Below are positions 43,201-48,820 of a stretch of DNA of 48,820 bases, in pieces. The notes below the pieces were generated by a model. It did not search any database, was not told the origin of the DNA, and saw only the letters and a list, made by a program, of their open reading frames with translations. This DNA is from Bacillota bacterium. GTDB lineage: Bacteria > Bacillota > Sulfobacillia > JAUYEG01. Numbering within the stretch: the first letter of the stretch is position 1; each line of letters starts with the position of its first letter. The stretch is from assembly GCA_030691505.1 (NCBI GenBank), contig JAUYEG010000111.1, forward strand, positions 1 through 48,820, in the 5' to 3' direction. A program made the translations under genes and the position numbers.

Positions 43201-44074
43201 GGCCCGGGGTCGTCAGATATGACATGAGGGATACGGACCGCGAGCGCCCGGCCTCCGCTCCACAGTGCTCGAAGTACTCGCACCACTCGCACCGGTAGCT
43301 GAAATGCCACGGCACGTCGCCGGCAGGCACGCCAAGCACGCCCGGGAGGTCCTCCCGAAGAAGCTTGGCCAGGTGCGGGAGCACGGTGCGGAGGTCAAAC
43401 ATCTCCGGCGCGTCGCGGCCGAACAACCAGACCCCCCCGGCGTCGCGGTCAACCGTCCGGTCGAGCCCGCTTGCGGCCATCGCGTGGCTGAGGATCATCG
43501 CGTAGAAACCAACCTGCACACGATGCGACGTCTTGAGTGACGTGGAAGCCTTGAGGTCCAGGACGCGCAACGATGCGGTGTCATCCGGACCGGGCGCGTT
43601 GAGCTGCACGAGATCCGGCCGGCAGGGCATCAGCTGAACGGCCGCGGGATCAAGACCAAACTCCGCGTACAGGGTTGGAGGGGCGATAAGCGTCCCCTGG
43701 TACAGGAACTGACCCGGCTCGAGCGAGCCCAGCCGGCCGAGAGTCGCCGCTGCGGAGAAGACACGGTCGCGAAGGGGCACGGTGTCGTCCGCGCTGTTCA
43801 CCAGCACCCGCCCACGAATAATGCTCTCAACAACCCGGGCCTCCCACACGTAGCCCCCGTCGAGAATCGCCTGGGTCACCGGACTGCTGTCGTACGGAGG
43901 ATTCGGGATGCCCTCGACCGCCCGCCGCTCGCTGGGCGTGGCGTGATACCGGAGATGCCGTGGGCACTGATGGTAGAAGTACCTCGCGACTCTCGACGGC
44001 GAGAGATGGTGGGGCAGGGCGGCCGGGTCATGTACGCCGGCGGGGCCTGAGGCGACGGTCCGGATGCGCGGCAT
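40223..44074 (-). CDS. Dna2-like fusion of Fe-S PD-(D/E)XK nuclease and SF1 helicase
   Basis: A 1283-residue protein with an N-terminal Cas4/RecB-type nuclease (about residues 25-275) and a C-terminal Upf1-like SF1 helicase (from about 815). Nuclease motifs: E78 in YVWEARVVE, D154 in PCRPDLVQL, VLDLKAS (D173, K175) and QVGFY (Q187/Y191). Cysteines C37, C262, C265 and C271 would bind a [4Fe-4S] cluster, as in Dna2 and AddB. Helicase motifs: FTPGQERAF, WGPPGTGKT (841-849), VVVFDEGAQV (DEGAQ), GDDLQLPPI, DKMQGQE and NRLNVAVTRAR. The middle (280-810) is of unknown structure. The ATG follows GCAGGAGGGA. It could process DNA ends in repair, or act in phage defence; it stands alone, so the role is open. 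Confidence 0.85.
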   Translation of the reverse strand: MPRIRTVASGPAGVHDPAALPHHLSPSRVARYFYHQCPRHLRYHATPSERRAVEGIPNPPYDSSPVTQAILDGGYVWEARVVESIIRGRVLVNSADDTVPLRDRVFSAAATLGRLGSLEPGQFLYQGTLIAPPTLYAEFGLDPAAVQLMPCRPDLVQLNAPGPDDTASLRVLDLKASTSLKTSHRVQVGFYAMILSHAMAASGLDRTVDRDAGGVWLFGRDAPEMFDLRTVLPHLAKLLREDLPGVLGVPAGDVPWHFSYRCEWCEYFEHCGAEAGRSRSVSLMSYLTTPGRNHLRTAAGVNTLAEMASFLSRPDAPAVLAGSASLAGRKDRLEEGLRSLTSGEVRRYGAASVAMPKGENIRLLLTAQREPVSGVTYAAALLRTGGAEVFSSSRHETQFVAASQDDCGRVQREFIEELYLTLRAVHDFNQGRGWTGQKSLQAYVFDSYERELLIELLQAGLRDPAVAEKALGLLFHFHSECLVIAQEHPAEETDFPLIVLSGVIRALFALPLPVSYHLADVVRCLPPAGDREPFDYRRSDYFDFRLSNALRSDAIFAAWHKGSGANLERVAVRLRMRLWAASSVVDGIRAAATEPAAGRPLLFAWPPKFKLPAVRAFRHPLLSRAAFIARYESMLSYLEVRAGRALPRAGRELSGQCLRLRAASEANWFEAEPHDGAVEFEPDSYGRWLLTEDSWEGEQAQLAFPDQRYPYWTYVPKGHAVVYAALEGKRTGPDGRIELKLALTVGRDSPAVLAGRRYLLHRSFVDANSGRTAARLAEVDAHAAPAAVALLADPVGGGTRPPGRPDTAAAARLLCPASGMFTPGQERAFDHALQHSLTLVWGPPGTGKTYFLAQAVHLLLGAARQLGQDMRVLVTANTHAAIENCLRKIADLQNAHWARPPLIKLGPIQTAAAQGAGLESVPPKDGCYFLSRNPCCVVGGTTFAMLRMFERMPGEAPFDVVVFDEGAQVRVPESLLAISRLAPGGRLVVAGDDLQLPPIIKGVYPPPESGQPPLHRSVFEVLREPDRGKDLITVQLLENFRMNDSLCRFPASALYGPGYRSVSEAVAARRLRLAPAARGGERWLEEVLDPAYPWVLCVLEGVQAGAENRVEAGLVAAVARSLRARLCLDGGGPLDPDAGNDRRFWRDGLFIVSPHHVQIRAIRRALADLGLRPPFFVDTVDKMQGQECESVIVSYGLSDSEQAMQEGEFIYNLNRLNVAVTRARSKCVVFLPRPLLEPPLQVLELDDAMKGINYMLQLEKHVSSGERLVHDIEPGRLVVYRAR

Positions 44075-44242
44075 GGCGGTCCCTCCTGCTCTGTGCCATT
44101 CCCGGCGCCTGCCTTATCCTCCTCCGCGACGGCTGGCCCGGTTTGGCCTGTGGGGCAGGGATATCTTGCGCCCGGTTGAAGCCTGCCGTTGGCAGAAAAC
44201 GGTTGTCGCGGCCCCCAGGAAGCTGGTCGGGTCCGAACGTAG

Positions 44243-44446
44243 GGGGCGGCAGTTGGCGAGGAGGTCAACCACAGCGGCGACAGCGACAGCACCGGCAGCA
44301 TCTGCGGCGCGCTGCCCGGTTGCGCGCTGGGGCCCGGGGCCATTCCTGATCGCTGGCTTGAGACTCTGGAGCACAGGGAAGAGCTGGAGAGGCTGGGGCG
44401 GGAGATGGCGGACCTGTTTTCACCGGCGCCTGCAGCCTCCGAGTGA
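44243..44446 (+). pseudogene. C-terminal remnant of an ADP-ribosylglycohydrolase
   Basis: A 67-codon open stretch between a TAG (44240) and a TGA (44444) encodes VNHSGDSDSTGSICGALPG and then IPDRWLETLEHREELERLG. This is the hallmark C-terminal metal-binding part of DraG/ARH-type ADP-ribosylglycohydrolases, whose full length is about 280-350 residues. No homologous N-terminal part is visible upstream in any frame; the helicase gene begins at 44074 on the other strand. It therefore looks like a truncated, non-functional relic. The surrounding 44075-44242 and 44447-44482 hold nothing else I recognise. Confidence 0.7.
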
Positions 44447-44482
44447 GATAGCGCTGGCCGGAATTCCGGCGCCCGGCCTAGC

Positions 44483-45210
44483 CTACGGGCTCCACTTTTC
44501 CGGCACCCTCAGCCGCGGGTCCCCGGTCAGGATGGCCCGCAGCTCCGGCAGGGCCGCGTCGCCGGCGAGGGTCATCTCGGCGATCAGGTCCAGCTCCCTG
44601 GCAGTACGTTCTCTTTGAGCGGCATCGCCCTCTCCGCTGTCCATCATGCCCCACGCGTCCCACGGCAGTATCTCAATGCGGTTGAGCGCGAGGAAGTCGC
44701 GGATCAGGTTGCCCTGGATGAACCAGAGGCCGTGCATATCGAAGATTCCGAACTTGTCCGGGTCGGCCTCGCCCCGGCGGCACATCCGCCAGGCCAGTGA
44801 TCCTCGTAGGCCCCGGGCCGGAAGTGGGTGCCAAAGCCGCACCTCGCCCGCGCCGGGACCCCCTGATGGCGCAGCATTGCGCACAGCATAACCGAGAAAT
44901 CGCGGCAGTTGCCGACCAGTCTCCTGTCGAGCGGCCTTGTTTCGGTCAGGGGCAGATCAGGCGCAAGCTCCTCCATCCGGGCCAGCATTTTGGCTATCGC
45001 GCGGAGGGAGACCTCCTGCTTGCGTTGCTCGGAAAGCTCCAGCCCTAACCGCTGCGCCCAAAAGATGGGGACCATTGTCCCCTGCACGATGCGGCACAGC
45101 CCCGCGAGGTCCGATGGCAGGTCCCGCAGCAGGTGGGCCAGCCGGCCAGGGTCGGTAACCGGCCCGTGGTGGCTGTAGAAACGTGAGGCCGAACTCGAAA
45201 TGGTGTTCAT
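44483..45210 (-). pseudogene. Transglutaminase-like gene with internal deletion and frameshift
   Basis: From the ATG at 45210 the frame reads like a transglutaminase-like domain protein: LTETRPLDRRLVGNCRDFSV with the active-site Cys (NCRDFS) and CGFGTHFRPGAYEDHW. At about 44796-44789 the match stops and continues in another frame with AWRMCRRGEADPDKFGIFDM, GLWFIQGNLIRDFLALNRIE and ILPWDAWG to a stop at 44483. From memory of the family, roughly 35-50 residues are missing between EDHW and WRxCRxGE. So about 100-150 bases were lost out of frame, perhaps between the two TGG repeats. The product would be truncated and lack the His/Asp part of the catalytic set. Confidence 0.75.
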
Positions 45211-45250
45211 GCGGTGCGCATTCGCCCCAATGGGTGTGATTCCCTTCGGG

Positions 45251-46447
45251 CTACGACCCGGCTTTCCCACGTCCGCGCAGGGCGCGTTCGATGCGGTCCA
45301 GGGCCTCGGTGAGGATGCCGCGGGAGGTCGAAAAGCACAGCCGGATATTGCCCTCCGCGCCCGGACCAAACCACCTCGGAAGCCCGGGAACCACGGCCAC
45401 CCGTGCCTGTTCAAGCAGACAATCCGCGGTCTTTTGGCTGTCCATGCCAAGCCCGGTGATATCGGGAAAGACCACGTAGGTGCCCTCCGGCTTGCGGCAG
45501 TCCACGCCCGGGATAGCGTTGAGCCTCCCTACGACGTAGTCCCGCATCTCGCGCAAGTGCGTCAGGAATGCGTCCACCCAGTACCAGCACTCCCTGTAGG
45601 CTGCGACGGCGGCAACCTGCGACAGCGTCGTGACGCCGGCCGCGGTCGTGCGCACACGGGACAGCTCTGCCAGCCGTTCGTAGGCGTGAGCGGTGGGAGC
45701 GACCAGAAAACCGATCCGCAGCCCGGCGAGGCCGAACGTTTTCGACAGGCCGAAGACTGTAATCGTGCGCTCGGCGATCTCCGGACTCAGGCCCGCCATA
45801 CTGGTGTGCCTGTGGGGCGGGTAGACGATGTCGGACCAGATCTCATCTGACATGATCGTCAGGCCGTGGTCGACGGCGAGCCGGCCAATCTGCAGCAACT
45901 CCTCCCCGGTCATGACCCGGCCGAGCGGGTTGTGCGGGTTACACACGCAGATCATGCGCGTTCTCGGCGTGATGAGCCTCCGCAGGCCGCCCAGGTCAAA
46001 GGTCCCGGCGGCCTTGTCAACGGGAGAGTACACCCGCTTTCCCCCGGCGGCGTCAACCGCCTGGCCAAACAGGAAGTCAACGGGGTCGAAGATGATCGCC
46101 TCGTCCCCGGGTTCAAGGGCGTGGCGGGCGATCAGAAACATGCCCGCGGCTGCGCTGTCGGTCGGCAGGATGAGGCCGGGCGTGCAGCCAATGCCCTTGC
46201 GCTCCGCTACGACACGGGCCATCGTCTCCTTGAACTCCGGCAGTCCCTCAGCGGGACCGTATCCGAGCAAACCGTCGTCCACGTAGCCCTTGATGGCGGC
46301 CCGGATCTCCGGCGCAGCCGGGAAATCGGGATCGGCAGCCGTAAGGGGGATAACGTCCGGCGCCTGCATGGCCCACCGTCCGTTGAAGGCGCGTCTCCGC
46401 AGGAGGTCGAGTTTGACGTTATTGTCAGCAAAGAGAGCGGACGTCAT
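45251..46447 (-). CDS. PLP-dependent aminotransferase / C-S lyase, MalY/PatB type
   Basis: A 398-residue fold type I PLP enzyme. The cofactor Lys is in VFGLSKTFGLAGLRIGF (about residue 230), and MSDEIWSDIVYPPHRHTSM resembles the PatB/MalY subgroup, whose members cleave cystathionine or transaminate; CNPHNPLGRVM is the usual Asn-Pro motif. The opening DVIPLTAADPDFPAAPEI and DGLLGYGPAEGLPEFKE fit the family. The ATG at 46447 follows GAGGGGCCAACG. It reads toward the transglutaminase pseudogene 40 bases on, and diverges from the DUF2935 gene. Cystathionine beta-lyase or a general aminotransferase are both possible. Confidence 0.85.
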   Translation of the reverse strand: MTSALFADNNVKLDLLRRRAFNGRWAMQAPDVIPLTAADPDFPAAPEIRAAIKGYVDDGLLGYGPAEGLPEFKETMARVVAERKGIGCTPGLILPTDSAAAGMFLIARHALEPGDEAIIFDPVDFLFGQAVDAAGGKRVYSPVDKAAGTFDLGGLRRLITPRTRMICVCNPHNPLGRVMTGEELLQIGRLAVDHGLTIMSDEIWSDIVYPPHRHTSMAGLSPEIAERTITVFGLSKTFGLAGLRIGFLVAPTAHAYERLAELSRVRTTAAGVTTLSQVAAVAAYRECWYWVDAFLTHLREMRDYVVGRLNAIPGVDCRKPEGTYVVFPDITGLGMDSQKTADCLLEQARVAVVPGLPRWFGPGAEGNIRLCFSTSRGILTEALDRIERALRGRGKAGS

Positions 46448-46629
46448 GCGTTGGCCCCTCTTCTCGGCGCGCGATGTGGCGTTGTCTGACCGAATGGCCT
46501 GAAGCCTCTTCCGTGGTTTGTCCGTTCTTGTAAGCATATGCGCTTCCCTGCTCAGCCCGCCTTTGCTGGTGACGGACCAGCTACCATGAACATAGCGTGT
46601 AGCATCACGCGAGCGGGGGTGCGTATCAC
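46448..46629. promoter_or_regulatory. Divergent spacer between the PatB-type gene and the DUF2935 gene
   Basis: This 182-base spacer separates two divergent starts. I see no convincing -35/-10 pair or operator on either strand. GGGGGTGCG precedes the plus-strand ATG. Confidence 0.3.
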
Positions 46630-47490
46630 ATGGATAAGGGATGCCGGGCAAGGCTAAGGCGGGATCTGGCGTTTTGGCTGCGCATCATGAAAGAACACGC
46701 CCTGTTTATTCAGCTCGGTCTGCGCTTCTTCCACGTTCCGCTGATCAGCGAAGCGGATTTCTACTATCAATCGTACCGTGCTTTGGAGGAGAGGCTTGCC
46801 CGGGAGGGCCCATCGCCAGCTCTAATCACGGCTGCACGGCGGCTGACGGTCGCATTCCGGCAGTTCAAACTGCGGGTTCTTGAACTCGCGCTGGTGTGCG
46901 CTCCGGGTGGGTCGGGCTCAAACTACCCGCTGCTCATGGACCACATCGCGAGAGAGGCGGACTACTTCCTGGCGCTCCTGTCGGGCGAGCTTGCCGGTGA
47001 CTTGCCGCCTGCGCAGGAGGCTGCACGCGAGCTGGTGTTCTGGCTCCGGATCATGGCCGACCACCTCCGGTTTATCTTCCACCTTACCGACCCATCCCAG
47101 GTGGATGTGCTTGGCCAGGCACAAGGCCTCATCGCGCAGGTCGACCCGCTGCTCCGCCAGGCCCGTGACTACGAGTCCATGCTGCGTGCCGACCCGCCCC
47201 GGTTTCCGGCCCTGGTCCGTCTGGTCGACGAGACAATCCGCGTGACAGAGGCGGTTCGCGACTTCAAGACGGCCGCGACCGTCCTGCTGGCCGAGTGCAA
47301 GGTGCTGGCAATAGCCCCGGCGCTGCTCGGTGACCACGTACGGCGCGAGGCGGAGCATTTCCTGGCCATCCTCGCGGCCCTGCGGCCACGGCTGGCGTTC
47401 CTGGCCAAGGTGGAGCCGCAGACCCTTGATGCGGACCATCTTCACGACATGATCTGGGCTTGCCCGGAGGCGCCGCATATCCCGCAGTAG
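46630..47490 (+). CDS. DUF2935 family protein
   Basis: A 286-residue, all-helical protein with two related halves, as in DUF2935. Each half has a helix with an Arg-x-Met-x-x-His motif: FWLRIMKEHALFIQLGL (about residues 14-30) and FWLRIMADHLRFIFHL (about 136-152), followed by HIAREADYFLALL and HVRREAEHFLAIL with conserved His and Glu. This arrangement suggests a ferritin-like/four-helix metal-binding fold; the function is unknown. It is found in Clostridia and Bacilli. No signal peptide. The ATG follows GGGGGTGCG. Confidence 0.8.
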   Translation: MDKGCRARLRRDLAFWLRIMKEHALFIQLGLRFFHVPLISEADFYYQSYRALEERLAREGPSPALITAARRLTVAFRQFKLRVLELALVCAPGGSGSNYPLLMDHIAREADYFLALLSGELAGDLPPAQEAARELVFWLRIMADHLRFIFHLTDPSQVDVLGQAQGLIAQVDPLLRQARDYESMLRADPPRFPALVRLVDETIRVTEAVRDFKTAATVLLAECKVLAIAPALLGDHVRREAEHFLAILAALRPRLAFLAKVEPQTLDADHLHDMIWACPEAPHIPQ

Positions 47491-47505
47491 CGGGATCGTC
47501 ACCGA

Positions 47506-47784
47506 CTAGTACCCGTAGGCGTCCTCCGCGGCGGCGAGGGCCTCGTTGGGCGAACATGCCCATCGCGCGGCCTGTAGCTCCTGGCCCAGCGCCGTCAGCA
47601 CAAGCAGGACATTGCGCCGTGTGGCGCCGTGGCCCATGAGCCCGATCCGCCAGACGCGCCCCTTGAGCGGGCCGAGGCCGCCTCCAATCTCGATCCCGTA
47701 GCTGGACAGAAGCCGGCTGCGGATCGCGGCGTCGTCCGCGCTGCGCATCGTCGCCATCGCCCAACCGTTCATAGGCACAAACCA
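47506..47784 (-). pseudogene. C-terminal remnant of an alanine-glyoxylate (serine-pyruvate) aminotransferase
   Basis: About 90 codons read [20 protein letters not shown] and [20 protein letters not shown], then [15 protein letters not shown], matching the C-terminus of alanine-glyoxylate aminotransferases of about 380-390 residues. Upstream of [13 protein letters not shown] (about 47784) homology ends abruptly at the MATE remnant, which points the other way. The PLP-binding lysine and the N-terminal three-quarters are absent, so no active enzyme can be made. Confidence 0.8.
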
Positions 47785-47785
47785 C

Positions 47786-48010
47786 GTGCTTGCCGGAGGA
47801 TTGCGCGGGGCCGGGGACACCAAGTGGACGATGTACATCACCGGGGCCAGCGCATGGGTGGTGCGGGTGATGCTCACGTACTTGCTCGTGGTGGCTTTCG
47901 GAATGGGCCTCAACGGGGCGTGGTATGCAATGGTCTGCGATCTCGCCATGCGGGCGGCCCTGTTCAGGTGGCGGTTCGGCACCGGGAAGTGGAAGGAAAT
48001 CGCAGTATAG
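47786..48010 (+). pseudogene. C-terminal remnant of a MATE-family efflux transporter
   Basis: About 74 codons encode [20 protein letters not shown], two hydrophobic segments ([18 protein letters not shown] and [16 protein letters not shown]) and a basic end [12 protein letters not shown], matching the last two helices of MATE transporters, which have 12 helices and about 450 residues. Its first homologous codon is next to the broken end of the aminotransferase remnant. A GTG and downstream frame remain, but a functional transporter is not possible. Confidence 0.8.
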
Positions 48011-48126
48011 GGCAGGGGTCTCCCTATCCTACAACAGCATCACAGCCGGCGGGCGCCTGCATGGGTCATGGGACCCCGTGGGAAAGCGCGGACGATCGTG
48101 CAGGCCGGGACCCTACAGAACAAACG

Positions 48127-48152
48127 GCCTCCCGCCCAAACTGGCAGGAGGC
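48127..48152 (-). terminator. Terminator of the tRNA operon
   Basis: On the minus strand GCCTCCTGCC and GGCGGGAGGC form a ten-pair stem with one U-G wobble around AGTTTG, followed by CGTTTGTTCT. It lies 12 bases after the CCA end of tRNA-Lys. On the plus strand the wobble becomes a C-A mismatch, though TCTTTT follows there too, so it may act both ways. Confidence 0.7.
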
Positions 48153-48164
48153 TGGTCTTTTGCG

Positions 48165-48239
48165 TGGTAGGCCATACAGGACTCGAACCTGTAACCTCCC
48201 GATTAAGAGTCGGAAGCTCTACCATTGAGCTAATGGCCC
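48165..48239 (-). tRNA. tRNA-Lys (anticodon CTT)
   Basis: A full cloverleaf: acceptor GGGCCAT/ATGGCCT, D-stem GCTC/GAGC, anticodon loop CTCTTAA (anticodon CTT) in the stem TCCGA/TCGGG, T-arm ACAGG-TTCGAGT-CCTGT, discriminator A and encoded CCA. Reads AAG codons. Confidence 0.95.
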
Positions 48240-48248
48240 ACAAAAAAG

Positions 48249-48325
48249 TGGTAGCGGCGGCTGGAGTCGAACCAGCGACACTGCGGGTATGAACCGCATG
48301 CTCTAGCCATCTGAGCTACACCGCC
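48249..48325 (-). tRNA. Elongator tRNA-Met (anticodon CAT)
   Basis: Cloverleaf with acceptor GGCGGTG/CGCCGCT, D-stem GCTC/GAGC, anticodon stem TGCGG/CCGCA with loop TTCATAC (CAT), T-arm GCTGG-TTCGACT-CCAGC, and encoded ACCA. The 1-72 pair and stem differ from an initiator, so it is an elongator Met; a lysidine-modified tRNA-Ile2 is less likely but not excluded. Confidence 0.9.
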
Positions 48326-48334
48326 TAAATTAAC

Positions 48335-48363
48335 AAAAAACCTCTATCATCTTGATTAAGAGG
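48335..48363 (-). terminator. Possible attenuator between tRNA-fMet and tRNA-Met
   Basis: On the minus strand CCTCT (48363-48359) pairs with AGAGG (48345-48341) around a 13-base AT-rich loop, followed by a TTTTTT run. The stem is only five pairs, so it is a weak terminator or processing signal at most. Confidence 0.3.
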
Positions 48364-48374
48364 TCTTTGGAAGT

Positions 48375-48451
<77 letters not shown>

Positions 48452-48553
48452 CCGTATTTTGATATTTGTAAAATAGTTATTTTGTACATACTAAGTTTAG
48501 CATTTTTTTCAGATAAAGCCAAATTTACCGAAATCGATCCTGACCTTTAGAGG

Positions 48554-48639
48554 TGCCGGAGGCCGGAATCGAACCGGCACGAACCTTACAGCTCGCAGGA
48601 TTTTAAGTCCTGTGCGTCTACCTATTCCGCCACTCCGGC
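48554..48639 (-). tRNA. tRNA-Leu (anticodon TAA)
   Basis: An 86-base type II tRNA with a long variable arm. Acceptor GCCGGAG/CTCCGGC, anticodon stem CAGGA/TCCTG with loop CTTAAAA (anticodon TAA), T-arm GCCGG-TTCGATT-CCGGC, discriminator A. The gene continues with CCT instead of CCA, so CCA is not encoded. First gene of the operon, about six bases after the predicted transcription start. Confidence 0.93.
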
Positions 48640-48651
48640 AGACTGAAATCC

Positions 48652-48680
48652 ATTATATGATAAATCTTTTAAATCGTCAA
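48652..48680 (-). promoter_or_regulatory. Promoter of the tRNA operon
   Basis: On the minus strand TTGACG (48680-48675), a 17-base spacer and a perfect TATAAT (48657-48652), with the tRNA-Leu 5' end 12 bases after the -10. It drives Leu-fMet-Met-Lys. Surroundings are very AT-rich. Confidence 0.85.
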
Positions 48681-48768
48681 TAGCATTATGTACAATACTT
48701 ATAAAATACTAATTTAAAAATAATTGTAACTATTTAAGATAACCGAAAGCTTTATTTATTTCGTTGTT

Positions 48769-48792
48769 CGTATCTCGTATCTCGTATCTCGT
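48769..48792. repeat. Short tandem repeat CGTATCT
   Basis: Three perfect copies of the seven-base unit CGTATCT, plus a partial fourth, lie in the AT-rich tail at the right edge. No gene is seen in 48681-48820; the rest is AT-rich sequence without recognisable signals. Confidence 0.75.
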
Positions 48793-48820
48793 TAGAGGAA
48801 AGAGTATAAGATATCTAAAT

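Noticed and set aside
44064-44618. A 184-codon plus-strand frame after the helicase start
   Set aside because: Composition is random-like. The meaningful signal in this region is the ADP-ribosylglycohydrolase relic in another plus-strand frame.

Overview
The window is a GC-rich chromosomal segment from an endospore-forming Firmicute, most like the Desulfotomaculum/Pelotomaculum/Moorella group (inference). The evidence is spoIIE, the run spoIIE-tilS-ftsH ... coaX ... dusB ... greA-lysS followed by an rRNA leader, and a nadABC-birA-coaX block. B. subtilis has the same origin-proximal backbone (spoIIE, tilS, ftsH, coaX, dusB, lysS, rrn), with tRNA genes ahead of spoIIE. Here that backbone runs on the minus strand and is interrupted by metabolic modules. 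Many genes begin with GTG or TTG.

Left part (1-16.2 kb): an rRNA promoter and leader point off the left edge. Reading right to left, greA (consensus promoter, long structured leader) and lysS follow, separated by an intrinsic terminator. Next come an HTH protein translationally coupled to a quinate-dehydrogenase-like protein, then dusB and an M20 amidohydrolase. A plus-strand pair (ThDP enzyme plus aminotransferase) diverges from the amidohydrolase. Then ndk (long form), a bifunctional nuclease, coaX, birA (no HTH), nadC, nadB and nadA from a recognisable promoter.

Middle (16.2-33.3 kb, all minus): spoIIE, tilS, ftsH, cca, a Nudix hydrolase, a flavin reductase, then hutH, hutU, an exported NHL beta-propeller protein, ftcD, hutI, a tiny membrane protein and fhs, closed by a GC hairpin. 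This is histidine to glutamate through formiminoglutamate, with the one-carbon unit passed to folate. Fhs could recover formate and ATP from it, but the cyclodeaminase needed in between is not in the window.

Right part (33.5-48.8 kb) looks accessory. A plus-strand cassette encodes both subunits of a heteromeric ATP-citrate lyase (aclB, aclA) and an ArgH-like lyase. After it come a Na/phosphate cotransporter with a PhoU-like tail, a 1283-residue Dna2-like Fe-S nuclease-helicase, a PatB-type PLP enzyme and a DUF2935 protein. Four gene remnants lie among them: ADP-ribosylglycohydrolase, transglutaminase-like, alanine-glyoxylate aminotransferase and MATE transporter. The segment ends in a four-tRNA operon (Leu, fMet, Met, Lys) whose spacers are strikingly AT-rich, with a clear promoter and terminator.

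The strongest candidates for something new are the aclBA-lyase cassette in a spore-former, with an unusual residue in the citryl-CoA lyase site, the structured greA leader, and the nuclease-helicase beside decaying genes. No CRISPR array, transposase or integrase was seen.
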